Shown here: positions 44,050-55,040 of the stretch, piece by piece
Numbering within the stretch: position 1 is the stretch's first letter
How the letters are laid out: each line of letters begins with the position of its first letter
Source of the DNA: Plantago ovata
Taxonomy: Eukaryota; Streptophyta; Magnoliopsida; Lamiales; Plantaginaceae
Assembly: GCA_028274465.1 (NCBI GenBank)
Contig: CM051458.1
Location: 102,626,855 to 102,690,854 of the forward strand
Direction of reading: 5' to 3'
Length of the DNA stretch: 64,000 bases
The notes under the pieces: generated by a model
Told to the model about the DNA's origin: nothing
Database searches by the model: none
What the model saw: the letters and a program-made list of their open reading frames with translations, nothing else
Program-made: the position numbers and the translations under genes

Positions 44050-45935
44050 GCTGCAGGAGGAACATTTACCGAGGAACCAGCATCCTGTGCTGTGGCCATT
44101 ATTGACGGGAAAAGGGTGTCTGTGGTATGTTGGAAAGTGTAAGAAGGTAATTCTTGGTCTTAAGATGCATAAAGCATTAAAGATTTCTTCTTTCATATGG
44201 TCCCTTTTATATGGAAGAAGGAACTTTGTATATTAATGCGCATATATTGTTTATTAATCTCCTGAATTTCCCTGGTTTGATAAAGAACAAACCCTCTTTC
44301 CTAGGCGCCTTTATTTTATCTAAATTTCTCAAGTTTGATAAGAACAAGCCCTCATTGCTTGCGCCATTCTTTTATCTTGCATGTGAAATTGGAGAAGCCA
44401 CTGCAGGCCTAGAAAGTTTAGAATTTGTTTTCATATAAAGATCTTGAAAGTTGCTCTTTTTCTGTGATTAACGCTAGGAGACTATCCAAACAGAGTTTGA
44501 AATAGTCCATTCGTAGAAGTGGAAGACTTCTAAAACCAACAAGCTGTTGTGGGAGTAGATAGAGTCCTTGCTGGGACCATCTATGTTGAAGATCTGATCA
44601 GAGAAGATGCAAAACATGTTGAGTCATTGACGCCGAGGAATTGATATTTACTCTCAGGGGACAGGAATGGGCTGGTACTGCCAAGCATGTTGCATCTTTC
44701 GTCGGTATTCCCAAAGGGTGAGATCATTTACTAAAATTCACATATGCAGTTCTGAATATCTATAACACATGACATAGCTTGTTCCATGTGTCTCTTATAG
44801 CTTATCTCTACATCTTCACTTCAGTACAAATAGTTTGTCATCTAACTAGATAACTAGATATGGGAACTGGCTCTTTTGACCTGTATATATGAATGTTTGG
44901 AGCTATGCTATGAGCAATCGGGATAATGTGAATGTTTGGAGCTATGCTATGAGCAACCGGGGGTAGTAGTAAGGCCATTTTTGTTGAAGCAGGAGGTCTT
45001 GAATTTGAGATTTTTTAGGACGCGGTGAGAGTCAGGGATGGTTGAATGTTGCCTAATTCTATGCAATTCAACGTTAATCAGTAGCCAGCAAAGTGCCAGA
45101 AGTTATGGAAATTTTGGGCCAGCATACACCAACTGGAAGGCAAGACTTTGGCTAACAGTCTAATAGCCAGTTTCCACACAGTTCTCTGTTCCTGGTACTG
45201 ACCGAAACAGGGCCCAATCTATGAATTACTTTAAATGAGCAACATTAACCAAAATGCTCGGAGTCCTTACATATTTATTTGCTAGTGACTAGTAATAAAA
45301 GTTGCATTCTAGTATCGGTTATAAGCAGTGCTTATGAAAGGCCAGCTGCCTGATTGATTTTCCCATGCAGCTAATTGACGTGCTGGAGCTGAGTAACCAT
45401 GAAGACTGTAAAGCTAAATCTTTGGTGGCCTTCGATTAAAATATTGTAAGTTGTTTTCGAGCTGCACAATTTTTTCTCTAAGCAAAGGATGTTAAAGTGT
45501 GGTGATTTGGCTTCTAAAAGAAGTGCCATTTATATACAGGCTGCAGTCCCAGTAATTTACAGTTTTTTCTTGTTGAGTGCTCGCATACACGAGTGTTCTG
45601 CAATTCACTATGCCCCCTCTCCTATCTCGAAAAGTGCTTGTTGGCTAATGCTGTATAACATGCATGTTCGTTGAAATGAAAAAAGGCCAGAAATCTACTT
45701 AAATTTGAACCTTACGAGGGAAAAGCCGAGTGAAATTAGTAGTAGCATTCAATAAATAATATTCAAGTACCATAGATCATTCTTCGCCCTCCCTAATTTA
45801 CCTTTTTGGGTATTTTCCAGGTCGGATTTCCACTAGCAACTGGAGCATTGCTACCTGTGACTGGGACTGCCTTGTCTCTCAATTGCTGGTGCACTCATGG
45901 GTGTAAGTGGTTGTAAGTTTGTAGCTAGGTTCGGA
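44050..45935 (+). pseudogene. Decayed P-type copper ATPase (PAA1/HMA6-like), four exon remnants
   Basis: Four separate pieces, in the right order and with splice-like borders, match the C-terminal half of chloroplast copper-transporting ATPases. 44050-44145 has GGTFTEEPASCAVAIIDGKR. 44533-44717 has LAGTIYVEDLIREDAKHVES then, after a frame slip, AKHVASFVGIP. 45371-45445 has LIDVLELS, then in another frame TMKTVKLNLWW. 45821-45935 has GFPLATGALLPVTGT and, in another frame, IAGALMGVSG. Intact relatives carry the GDGINDAAAL hinge between the second and third pieces; I could not find it. Stops and frameshifts in every piece show it is dead. Introns are kept, so it arose by DNA duplication rather than retroposition. 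Family assignment is from remembered motifs. Confidence 0.7.
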
Positions 45936-46806
45936 GCCTTTGGGAAAGCTGGAACCCGAAACTTTGTTTCAAAGTTCCAAAGTTCCATTATGCATTTCAC
46001 CTTTTCCTATGTCCCTTTTGTATGTATGTACTCAGTACTCCTCCCATCCCAGGAAACCTATACACATTGTTCCTGTCAAACAGAAACGTCCCAAGAAAAC
46101 GTTACAATCCCAGTCCCAAAATAACATCAATTCATTTTTCACTCAATCTTGCTCAAGCTTTACCATTCTTTGTTCGTTATATATCATACTTATCATCAAA
46201 TTATAACTTCAATTCATTATTTTTAACCAATTTTTCTCATTGTTTTAACCTTCCTTAACATATCTGCCAGAAATAGATGGCAAGGAGTTTTCTGGGACTT
46301 GGGAGTATTAGGTTTAGAAATAAAAAGTACATAAATGTGTACTTATCTGTAATTGTTTGAATGATGTATGCTGTACATTGCGCTAATATATCTTCCTCTG
46401 TGGGGATGGTTACCTGATGTTCCATATGATGCAGTTTAATTTTAAGTTGATTTATTTTAGCACAACGAATTAACAGCAGGGGGTGATGATATGGAGAAAG
46501 ATTATAGAAAATGCATCATAAAACCTGAATGCTATTTCTCATTCATTTATGATGTTAAGATACACAATCCTAATCTATGTACATCATCTTACATCACCAT
46601 AATACTGCACCAAAACTACTACTAGACACTAGGCCTAAACTAATAGTCTAATAATACCAAGCAATCTAGATCCAAATCCACATTACAGAAACTAAACCTA
46701 CAATAATCCAATAAAAATATGGGATTACCAGGTTCAAATACACTACCTAGATACAAAAGCTATAAGTAATTATACATAAATACAATTACCACGACCACTG
46801 ATACTA
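45936..46806. other. Spacer and 3' region of the SMXL gene
   Basis: No gene seen; the last 300 bp are the probable 3' UTR of the minus-strand SMXL gene. Confidence 0.45.
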
Positions 46807-49800
46807 CTAATTCACTATAATTCTACCAGGGAGGAGAGTTTCTGGTTCCTCACCTGAACAACTACCCTTAGCCGTAACGAGCTTTACAACCGAACGAGTA
46901 TCCACACTGAAGTTCTCCCTAGCTTCCACAAAACCTTGCCTAAGGACATGTCGAATCCAATCATCAACCCGTTTATTCTCAGACAAGTACGCAGCTGCTA
47001 GGAGCTGCAGCATTACACTTGGTTCTATCTCCAGAGCACATTCGGACCCTACAACTTCATGCAAACATTTGTTGATCTCCTTGGCCAATCTCTCAGCGAG
47101 CGCCTCAAAGCCAAGCGGTTTGAAAACCACCTTTTGACCGATTTGTAAATCAAACTTCTCCAGCCATGATCTGTAGTTCTCGGAGCTGGAACCAGAATCG
47201 GATTCTGAAGCACAAGGATCTGATATGTCACTTCCTTCCGCGGGAAAATTCAAATCCAGGTACGAGTTTGATGCTTTGTGTGCTTTCTTTCTCAACTCCA
47301 AGCTGCTTCCACACTGATCCGTGCTCCTACTCCCACCAATGAGCTTTCTCTTCGTCAGTAAGTTCACATCATAAAAGCCTTTATCCGTTTGACTTGTTTC
47401 ATGGCTGGTCAGATCATCATTTAGATCGAATCTGATTAGTACCTGAATCAACCGCCCCTTTTGGCTTAACAGATCTTCCTCTGAGTACTTACCTGTCTCC
47501 TCAACCCCAAACCTAGTAGTGGCTAGAAAGATGGAGTTGGCAACGTTTACTTCTCTTCCACGCAAGTCCATTAATCTACCTGTCTTCACTGCATGAGACA
47601 AGCTATTCTGGACAACAGAATCGGCCTTGTCAACATTTTCAATGAAAACAACAGATGGCTTTTTGCTCAGCTTTTCGACCATATAATCAATGACAGTCCC
47701 TCTCATCGATGGTTCATACTTGTTTGTCACTGAGGGACCAAATAACTTATCTGCAAGAGTTGTCTCACTTGGGAAACTTAGATCCACACAGATAAGACTT
47801 TCTGAGCTTCCGTATAATATCTCGGCAAGTGCAACTGCAAGCTTTTTCTTGCCTAATATATCAGGCCCATGGAGATCAATCCACAAATCACTACGGTTCA
47901 TGCCCATAGAATTTGTTTCGGATTGAGTAATGGCCCTAGTAACCCCAATTATGGCTTCTTCTTGCCAACTAACTCTTTCAATGAGAGCTCTGTAAAGAGT
48001 CTTGGGGTCCTTCACATCGGAGCACCTGTAACTGTTAGCATTTGACGAAAAGGAGCCAGATAAGTCCAAACGAAATTGATTTGCTAGCTTCTCTTGTTCT
48101 TTGCATGCAGAAGCCGAAATCGTTCCCAAACCCAGCTCAGTAGTCACTGAAGTAACTGAAGTTGGAGAATCCAAACTACGAGATGTGAGGCCACCATGGA
48201 ATTCAGGAGCAATTTCACCAGATTTCAATGATACATTCAGATCATTTGCCTTCTGCTGCATACTCATGGAACTAAGTTCTTTTGTTGAGGAACTCTGTTG
48301 TAAATCAGAGGACAAGCTGGAAACCACATTATTGTTTCTTTGTCCGGCTGGCGATGCATTCAACTGGTTCCCACTTTCATTGCTCGCAGATTTGTTTTTC
48401 TCAGCAGCAACTTGAAACCCAAAAACTTGGGGAACTTGATAACCTATTTGGTGAGCATTTCCTTCAGAGAAAGGTTGTTTGTGGTGATATTGTTGGCAAA
48501 TGGTGTCCCATTTCTTCTGGGCTCCAGCAATCTTCACATTTAGTAGCAAGCTATCATTTTTGGCCTGCATAAGGGACGCACAGAATAAGTTTGGTACAAC
48601 AAGTCCAGAATATATGGATTATATATATATTTTTTTATTTATCTTACTTTTTTGCCACAATATAAGCCCAAAAGGGACCAAAGATGTTCGAGATTAAATT
48701 ATGCTTACTTGACAGGAGTTCCTATACAATTAATACCTTGAAGTTGACAAGATCAGTCTGGGAGCTTGCTTCAGAGTTTTGCATCCAAGGCGGCAAATTT
48801 GACTGGCATTGCTCTGTAATTGAAGAACAAGGTCCATCATTTGAAAGTGCAGCTACTTCTTGTTGGCACTTCTCATTACATGAATTACAGCGGACAATTT
48901 TTTGTCCTGTGTTGCTCAATGAACTCTTTGTATCAGATGGCATCGAGAAGAACCCACCCAAAGGGACAAAAGACTCCATCAAGCTGCAAGTTTCATATAC
49001 GACATGAGAAAGGCAACTATGACATCATGCTGATTACAACAAAAAGCAAAAGCAACAAATTTAGAAAATCCAACATAGTCCCAGGATTTGAATACCAGTG
49101 AAGCATAAGCTAATTTTGTTGGGAACATTTTTTTTTGTAGGAAAGAACAAGTAATTCTATCAGGACCTGAACTTTATTACTCCTAGTTTATTAACTTACA
49201 TGCTAGAATTAAAGTTGAAGCAAGCTGGTCTTAGAATTTCCCTGCTAGAATTTTGGTTACTCTTTTTTTTAATAATCGAACCATTACAAAGCTAGTAATA
49301 AACTATAAATAATCCCGCACTTGGCGATAATTGAACCTATGACCTCTAGTGTCATGACAGCTCAGTCTCAGTCTAACCAATTGAGCTAGACCTCATTGGT
49401 CAATTTTGGTTACTCTCCCAAACGAGAATATTAGTGTACGTTTTCAGATTGAGTTTGATGGTATCCTTTTATTTTTACTTCTTTTGAATATTATCAAACT
49501 TCAATATTTTTCTGAACCAAAAATCATGTTTCGTTGGTGATTTTTGCCATGTTATCTCTGCTGTATCACAGCACCACTTTGAAACAAATGCCATGAATAC
49601 ACAGTTAAATTTTCAGGATCAGATGCCTTTCTAATGCCTTCCTAGGTGATGCAATACTACTTCTAAAGAATCTAAGAATTAAAGAACCAGAACCTCGAAA
49701 CACTGTGCAAATTGATAGTACAATCTCAATCAGGCTGAAGAAAATCAGATACCATGACATTAATTCTGCAACCCACTTGACCATTTGCGGGCGGAAAAGG

Positions 49801-51505
49801 CTATGCTCAGTTCTCCATAGTTAGGGGCAAACATCACTAGCCTGATAAGGACCAGAGATTTTGAAATGCAAATCTCCACAAGTTCGATTTTGCATTGGAC
49901 TTTATATCAACACATCAAACAAGTGGCGCATAAAGCATCCTAGAAGATATTATTAGGAACATACATAAATAAGTACATGACAAACTTTATGCCTACAACC
50001 ATATCAGAATATCTGAGGTGGGACGCATTGCTTAGATTTGCGGCTTGCTTTCACCTAAACAGCTCATTTCACCAGTTACCCAATTAGTAACTCGAATAGT
50101 TCTCTACTTTAACAAATTTTATCTGTGAACCACAAAGTATACTAGTAGCACATAGCTTCAGCAATCAAACCAGATAAAACACCGAAAGTAGGTTAAGAAC
50201 ATATTCTTAAACACACAAAATGAGCTCTAATCCTACTTATTCAAGTAAAATGAAATTAATCAAACAATTATGAAAATTTCCACAAGAACATGTAACATAA
50301 TGAAAACTAACCTGGATCTCGGGTACGAACCACCCACCGAGAACTTCAGGAGGTAATAGGCAACACTTCCATATCCCAATCTTCCTCAATGGACGGAAAC
50401 TTGTTCAAGAACTTGAAATAAACGTCGTACGCCACTGCCACTCCGATCAGCCACACCTTCCCAACATGAGCCTCCAACAGCTTACTGAACCGCCCCCACC
50501 AAGTACCTCAACTTATCCACGCAGTCACCGGCAAACGCCTTCAAATCACCAACACTCACCAACACCTTACCATCACCATCACCTTGCAACAACAACCTCT
50601 CCACCTCCTCAAACTTCACCTCCATCACTCTCTCATCACACTCCCCATTCACAAACTTCAAAACCTCATCACCACAACATACCACACTCATTCCACTCAA
50701 TCCAACCGGCAAAACACCCTCCACTTTCCTCTCCAACGTCTGCAAAAAGCTCCTCAACGCGTCGTTCGCCGAAAACCCCCATGAGCAGAGGATTCCTCTT
50801 CCTCTTCACCCCTCTCACCATAACCTCCCCAATCCTCCTCCAATTCTCCTCCCCATACGACACGAAAGGGAAACTAAACCCCTTGCTAGCCGCCTCCTCA
50901 CCAATATTACACAAAAACATCGGCGGCATCGGCCGCTTGCACCTCGAGGTACAACCACCACCACCTCCAAACGGATAGAAACTAGTCCCCGGCCTAATCG
51001 TCGCCATTTTCACATCACAGCTCCTAAAACCTGCCTCACCAAACACTCTACTCACCAACGGATCATCCAAAATCGACAGAATCAAATTCCTCAACTCAAC
51101 CCTAACAACCGGCACACTAGCCGACGAATACTGCTGCTGCTGCTGATAGAAGCTGAAATTCTCTGGCTGCCGCCGCTGATTCGCCTGCGATCGCTTAATC
51201 GCCGCCATCAGCGAGTTCGCAACCGGCGGCTCCTCAATTTTGCTACTCGAAGGCATGCGGTCCAGAGATACGCTCAGCGAAAGCTCTAGGGCCTTGAACT
51301 GAACCCTAGGCGAGTAGGCATTGTTCCGAATCCGAGTGCATGCTTCGCGTAGAGTCGAATTCGGAAGTGATAACAGCGACGAGACGAGGTGGAGCGAGGT
51401 GGTTTGAGAGTGGCCACGGCGGCGCGCGAGGGTGACGGCGTCGTCGAGAGCAGCGGCCGCCTTCTCCGTTAGGCATTGCCTGGCGGAGGAAACCGGCGTC
51501 GGCAT
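46807..51505 (-). CDS. D53/SMXL6-7-8-type strigolactone-signalling repressor; exon 1 frameshifted
   Basis: Three exons on the minus strand, 50312-51505, 48737-48983 and 46807-48564, about 1065 residues once three one-base indels in exon 1 are allowed for. Exon 1 begins MPTPVSSARQCLTEKAAAAL, the double Clp-N domain. Exon 2 begins LMESFVPLGGFF. Exon 3 carries the second ATPase-like domain (WIDLHGPDILGKKKLAVALA), VVFIENVDKADSVVQNSL and, near residue 914, the EAR motif LDLNF that recruits TOPLESS. D53-type proteins repress transcription until D14/MAX2 targets them for destruction through an RGKT degron; here that site reads MRG-TVIDY (47695-47706), one residue short. Indels: an extra base at 50772-50775, an extra base near 50487 and a missing base at 50349-50350. 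The exon phases agree only when all three are accounted for. Either a young pseudogene or assembly errors. Confidence 0.88.
49264..49401 (-). mobile_element. tRNA-derived SINE (family A) in SMXL intron 1
   Basis: Close copy of 7578-7730, lacking some of its 3' body and with a small internal duplication (CAGTCTCAGTCTAAC). It is flanked by AATTTTGGTTACTCT at 49249-49263 and 49402-49416. It lies in the intron between SMXL exons 1 and 2, in the same orientation as the gene. Confidence 0.88.
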
Positions 51506-52749
51506 GTAAGGAGGCTAAAGGTGTTTTTGTAATTGTCAGTGTCTGTGTTTCTCTGGTTATGGTGGGAAAATTGAGAAAAATGGTGGGAAAATTAGTTTTT
51601 CTTTTATTAATTGTGAGGAATTGATGGATTACCAATAGCGACGAATTTTTTTTATATATAATTATGGATATAGTATTAAAAATGGTAACTGTTTTTTCGT
51701 TATAGGTTTGTTTAAGAGGGTGGAGAGGAGAAGTGTTTGGGATATAAATAATATTGGTAATAATAAATTTGTATTTGTAGGCATCTGAAGTTGAGAGGAA
51801 GCTTTTCACTGATTTGGGCTTTTCAACTATATATTGGGTGGGGAAGGGGAGGCTGGGGTTCAGTGGAGTATGAGGTGTGGCTATGGTATGCACAATCCAA
51901 TTATTACTAAATACTGTACTATGTATGATAATACAATTTAGAAGTTGCATAGATTGAAATAGTATATCAGATAAAACTGAATTCTGATGGTTGATAGTTG
52001 AAATGGTAGAACTGGAATTAGAATCTATCGTTACAATTTCGGTTCTAGTTTTACGTTGAAACTATTAATTTCACAGTTGTTGTTATTGTTGTAATGTTGT
52101 TCGTTCAAGCATTAGCATTGAGAGGAAAAAATGATTTTTAATAGTTAGTTTTCAGTGTAACTCATTGTTAACTAACTCAATGTATGATACATATGACATT
52201 ATACTAAAAAATTATAATAATAGACACAAGAGGATGAGATATAAGAGTGGACGGATGACAAAGGTGTTGCAGTAGCTTAGGAGAGGTCGAGAATTATAAC
52301 TCAATTTCACAATTGTTGTGGAACAATGAGATTAATTACCTCATGCATGGATTTGCATTACCATCAATTATACGATGTAGACACAATTAACATCTAACAT
52401 ATTCGTAATCACAAATTCATATAGTTGGTGATATTTATTCGCTTAATATCTTCTTATGCTTCTTTAGCATTGAACATTACACAAAAAATTTATGGTACAA
52501 TGAATGAAATAAAACCACTTCATTAAGAAAAAATACAACTCCATTTGGAAAACTTGCAACTGTAGGAGTTATGCATCCAACCCGTTTCATCATGTTTCGT
52601 CCCTTTCATCACTGATTAAGTCTATGAAAATTGATTATTTTAATTTCAGTTCACATGCATTAAATTCAGTTCAATTTAGATTTGTCTAATAGTATTTTGT
52701 ACTACAAATAAGTTCCGTTCAGTTCAGCTTCATTCAGTTCAGTTCATAT
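51506..52749. other. SMXL promoter region and intergenic DNA
   Basis: The first few hundred bases are the probable promoter and 5' UTR of the minus-strand SMXL gene. Later sequence has degenerate TTCAGTTCAG repeats (about 52645-52749) that continue beyond the hAT insertion. No gene seen. Confidence 0.45.
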
Positions 52750-53476
52750 TAGAGGTGACTATTGGGCCAGTCGTAGAACAGCCCGGCACAGCCCAGCCCG
52801 TTAAAAACCGGCCCGGCGTATATTTTTAAGGCCTTTAGGGGCCATCATATACTGGCCCGGCCAGGCCCGCTATAAACCCACTGAACAGTCCGGCCCGGCC
52901 CGGCACAACCCGTAAATTTATGTACATGATTTCAGCATATACATTTTTTATCAAAAATTTCCTCCAATTTCAGCATATTGAGATGTGAGCATTTGGACTC
53001 TAATTTCATCAATATTTGGCTCTAATTGACAAAATCTCAATATGCATTATTTCTACCTAATCCATACTTCCCTAATTTCACATGATAATCACAACGCAAC
53101 AGCCTTTCTCCTCTGATTTTTTTTTTTTTAAATCTTTATTCATACTAGTTCAACAACTATGCTTATCTTCACACTTTTCCCTAATTAGTCTTAAAATCTT
53201 ATGCTTAGCATTTTTTAGAAAACATTTTTCAGCCCGGCCCGGCCCGGCACAACCCGTAATGTATAGGGCTAGGGGCTGTGTTGGACCTTTCAATCTCAAG
53301 AAAAGCCCGGCACAACCCGTAATGTATAGGGCTAGGGGCTGTGTTGGACCTTTCAATCTCAAGAAAAGCCCGGCCCAACCCGGCCCCTTAAAATGAGGCC
53401 CAGCACAACCCGAACTCTTAAGGGGTTGGGCTTTTAAGAGCTGGCCTAGCCCAGCCCGGCCCGTTAGACACCTCTA
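52750..53476. mobile_element. Non-autonomous hAT element with 8-bp target duplication
   Basis: 727 bp; left TAGAGGTGACTATTGGGCCA, right (complement) TAGAGGTGTCTAACGGGCCG, flanked by GTTCATAT at 52742-52749 and 53477-53484. An 8-bp duplication and TAGAGGTG ends are hAT features. The subterminal DNA is packed with GGCCCGGCCCGGC-type motifs in both directions. No transposase is encoded. Confidence 0.9.
53242..53367. repeat. 63-bp tandem duplication inside the hAT element
   Basis: Two apparently identical units, 53242-53304 and 53305-53367, each starting GCCCGGCACAACCCGTAATG. Lack of divergence suggests a recent slippage. Confidence 0.92.
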
Positions 53477-53484
53477 GTTCATAT

Positions 53485-54659
53485 CAGCTCAACTCAGTTC
53501 ATTTCAATTCAGTTCAGTTCTATTCATCGGAGAGAACAAGGCCTAATAAGCACACCAACTAGTCAACTACTGTTTGAATGAGATTCAATTCAAGATGTTG
53601 CTCGGTTGCTCCATGAGATATTCGGAGGGAACAAATGTGAGGGAAAGGAACATGTGGCAAGAATGATAGATTGTTGGTGTAATTTTCATACTATCCTTTT
53701 TTGAGTATCAATTAACATTCATGAATTCGTCAAAATTTATTATATCATATCATATAAATAATGAAGGTTTGATGTGAGAAATAGAGTAATAAATAGTAGC
53801 ATCATCTTCCACGTGATACCATGAAAAAATGGAAGTCCTTTCTTTCTATCCTGTTTTAGACTTTTAGTCATAATCTAATTCCAAATTCTTCTTTATTCCT
53901 CAGCCACTCAACCCTTAACCGCACTTGCAAATATCTTTACTTTTTTCTCTCCCCTTCTTATCATAAAGATTTGAGGATTTTATTCCTTGAAAAAAACCTA
54001 TATAAAAATTTTGTAATATATTTTTTATTATATTATTATCATTATAAAACTTAATTAAATTCAGAGTTGAAATTGAAGCTGATTGTTAATAAATTAAAAT
54101 GTAAAAATTATTTTAGGACGGATTAAGTATTAACTTCATTCAAAAAGCATAACTATAATTATAATTATTATTATTCATACGCGGAAATTGTCATGTAGAA
54201 AACTAGTAGAAAATGTAGTTGTATATTTTATTTTATTTTTCATTTCTGGGTGTGTGCTACTGCACAGTAACAGTTGGTATGGCAGTGGGTTATGAACTTA
54301 TGATATGAGAGCCCAACATAACGTGAAAATAAATGAATTTGACTTTTTATGGTGTTAAGCTTTTAGCTGAGTGGGACAACAACGCCCTTTCATGTCAATA
54401 TCTGCTGCTTTATGCTTATTTATGCATGCCCTGCTTCACCTTTTCACTTTCTATACCATATACAACTAAAATACTCACTCCAATTTTTTATTTTTTTGTC
54501 TGAAATTTTTAATTCATATAAACTAAAATGAATTAAATTCATTTGTGATATAAAAATAACTAATTGAGTTTGAAATGAACTGAATTAAATTTGTTAAAAC
54601 TGAACTGAAGTAATGTTTTCCGAATTAAAATTACATACAAAATGGGGTAGCTTAGGTAG
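53485..54659. other. Intergenic, no gene seen
   Basis: AT-rich DNA with degenerate TTCAATTCAG repeats at the start. Confidence 0.5.
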
Positions 54660-54661
54660 TA

Positions 54662-54914
54662 ATTCCTCCATTTATTATCAAACTTCCCATTTGGTTTTGT
54701 TGGCTTTTTTTGCCTCCGTTTGACTCCGAATTAATCATAAATCGTATTGGAAAAAAAATATTTGAAGTTATATTATGAAAATATAATATTTCCACTTTTA
54801 TAATATAAGTTTAAAATATTTTTTTCCGGTGTGATTTAGGATTAATTTGGAGTCAAACAAAGTCTCGAAAAGTTAACGAAATGAAATGGGAATTTTGATA
54901 ATGAATGGAGTAAG
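54662..54914. mobile_element. Stowaway-type MITE
   Basis: 253 bp; ends ATTCCTCCATTTATTATCAA and, from the right, CTTACTCCATTCATTATCAA, flanked by TA. The interior is related to 15071-15324. Confidence 0.75.
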
Positions 54915-54930
54915 TACAACATTGGTTTAG

Positions 54931-55040
54931 TAGTAAATTGATTAACTAAACATACCCCACACAAAAATCTTAGAAATGGAAAAGTAGTAAAATTGATTAA
55001 CTAAACATACCCCACACAAAAAATCTTAGAAATGGAAAAG
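54931..55040. repeat. Tandem duplication of about 55 bp
   Basis: Units 54931-54984 and 54985-55040, both starting TAGTAAA and containing ACTAAACATACCCCACACAA. They differ only by A-run length. Confidence 0.92.

Noticed and set aside
50466-50978. 170-residue plus-strand Pro/His/Ser-rich ORF
   Set aside because: It is the reverse complement of SMXL exon 1; its composition reflects antisense codon bias.
51306-51950. 214-residue minus-strand ORF spanning the SMXL start
   Set aside because: It overlaps SMXL exon 1 in another frame and its N-terminal part is low-complexity promoter sequence.
53082-53396. 104-residue ORF with a repeated peptide
   Set aside because: It is created by the 63-bp tandem duplication in the non-coding hAT element.
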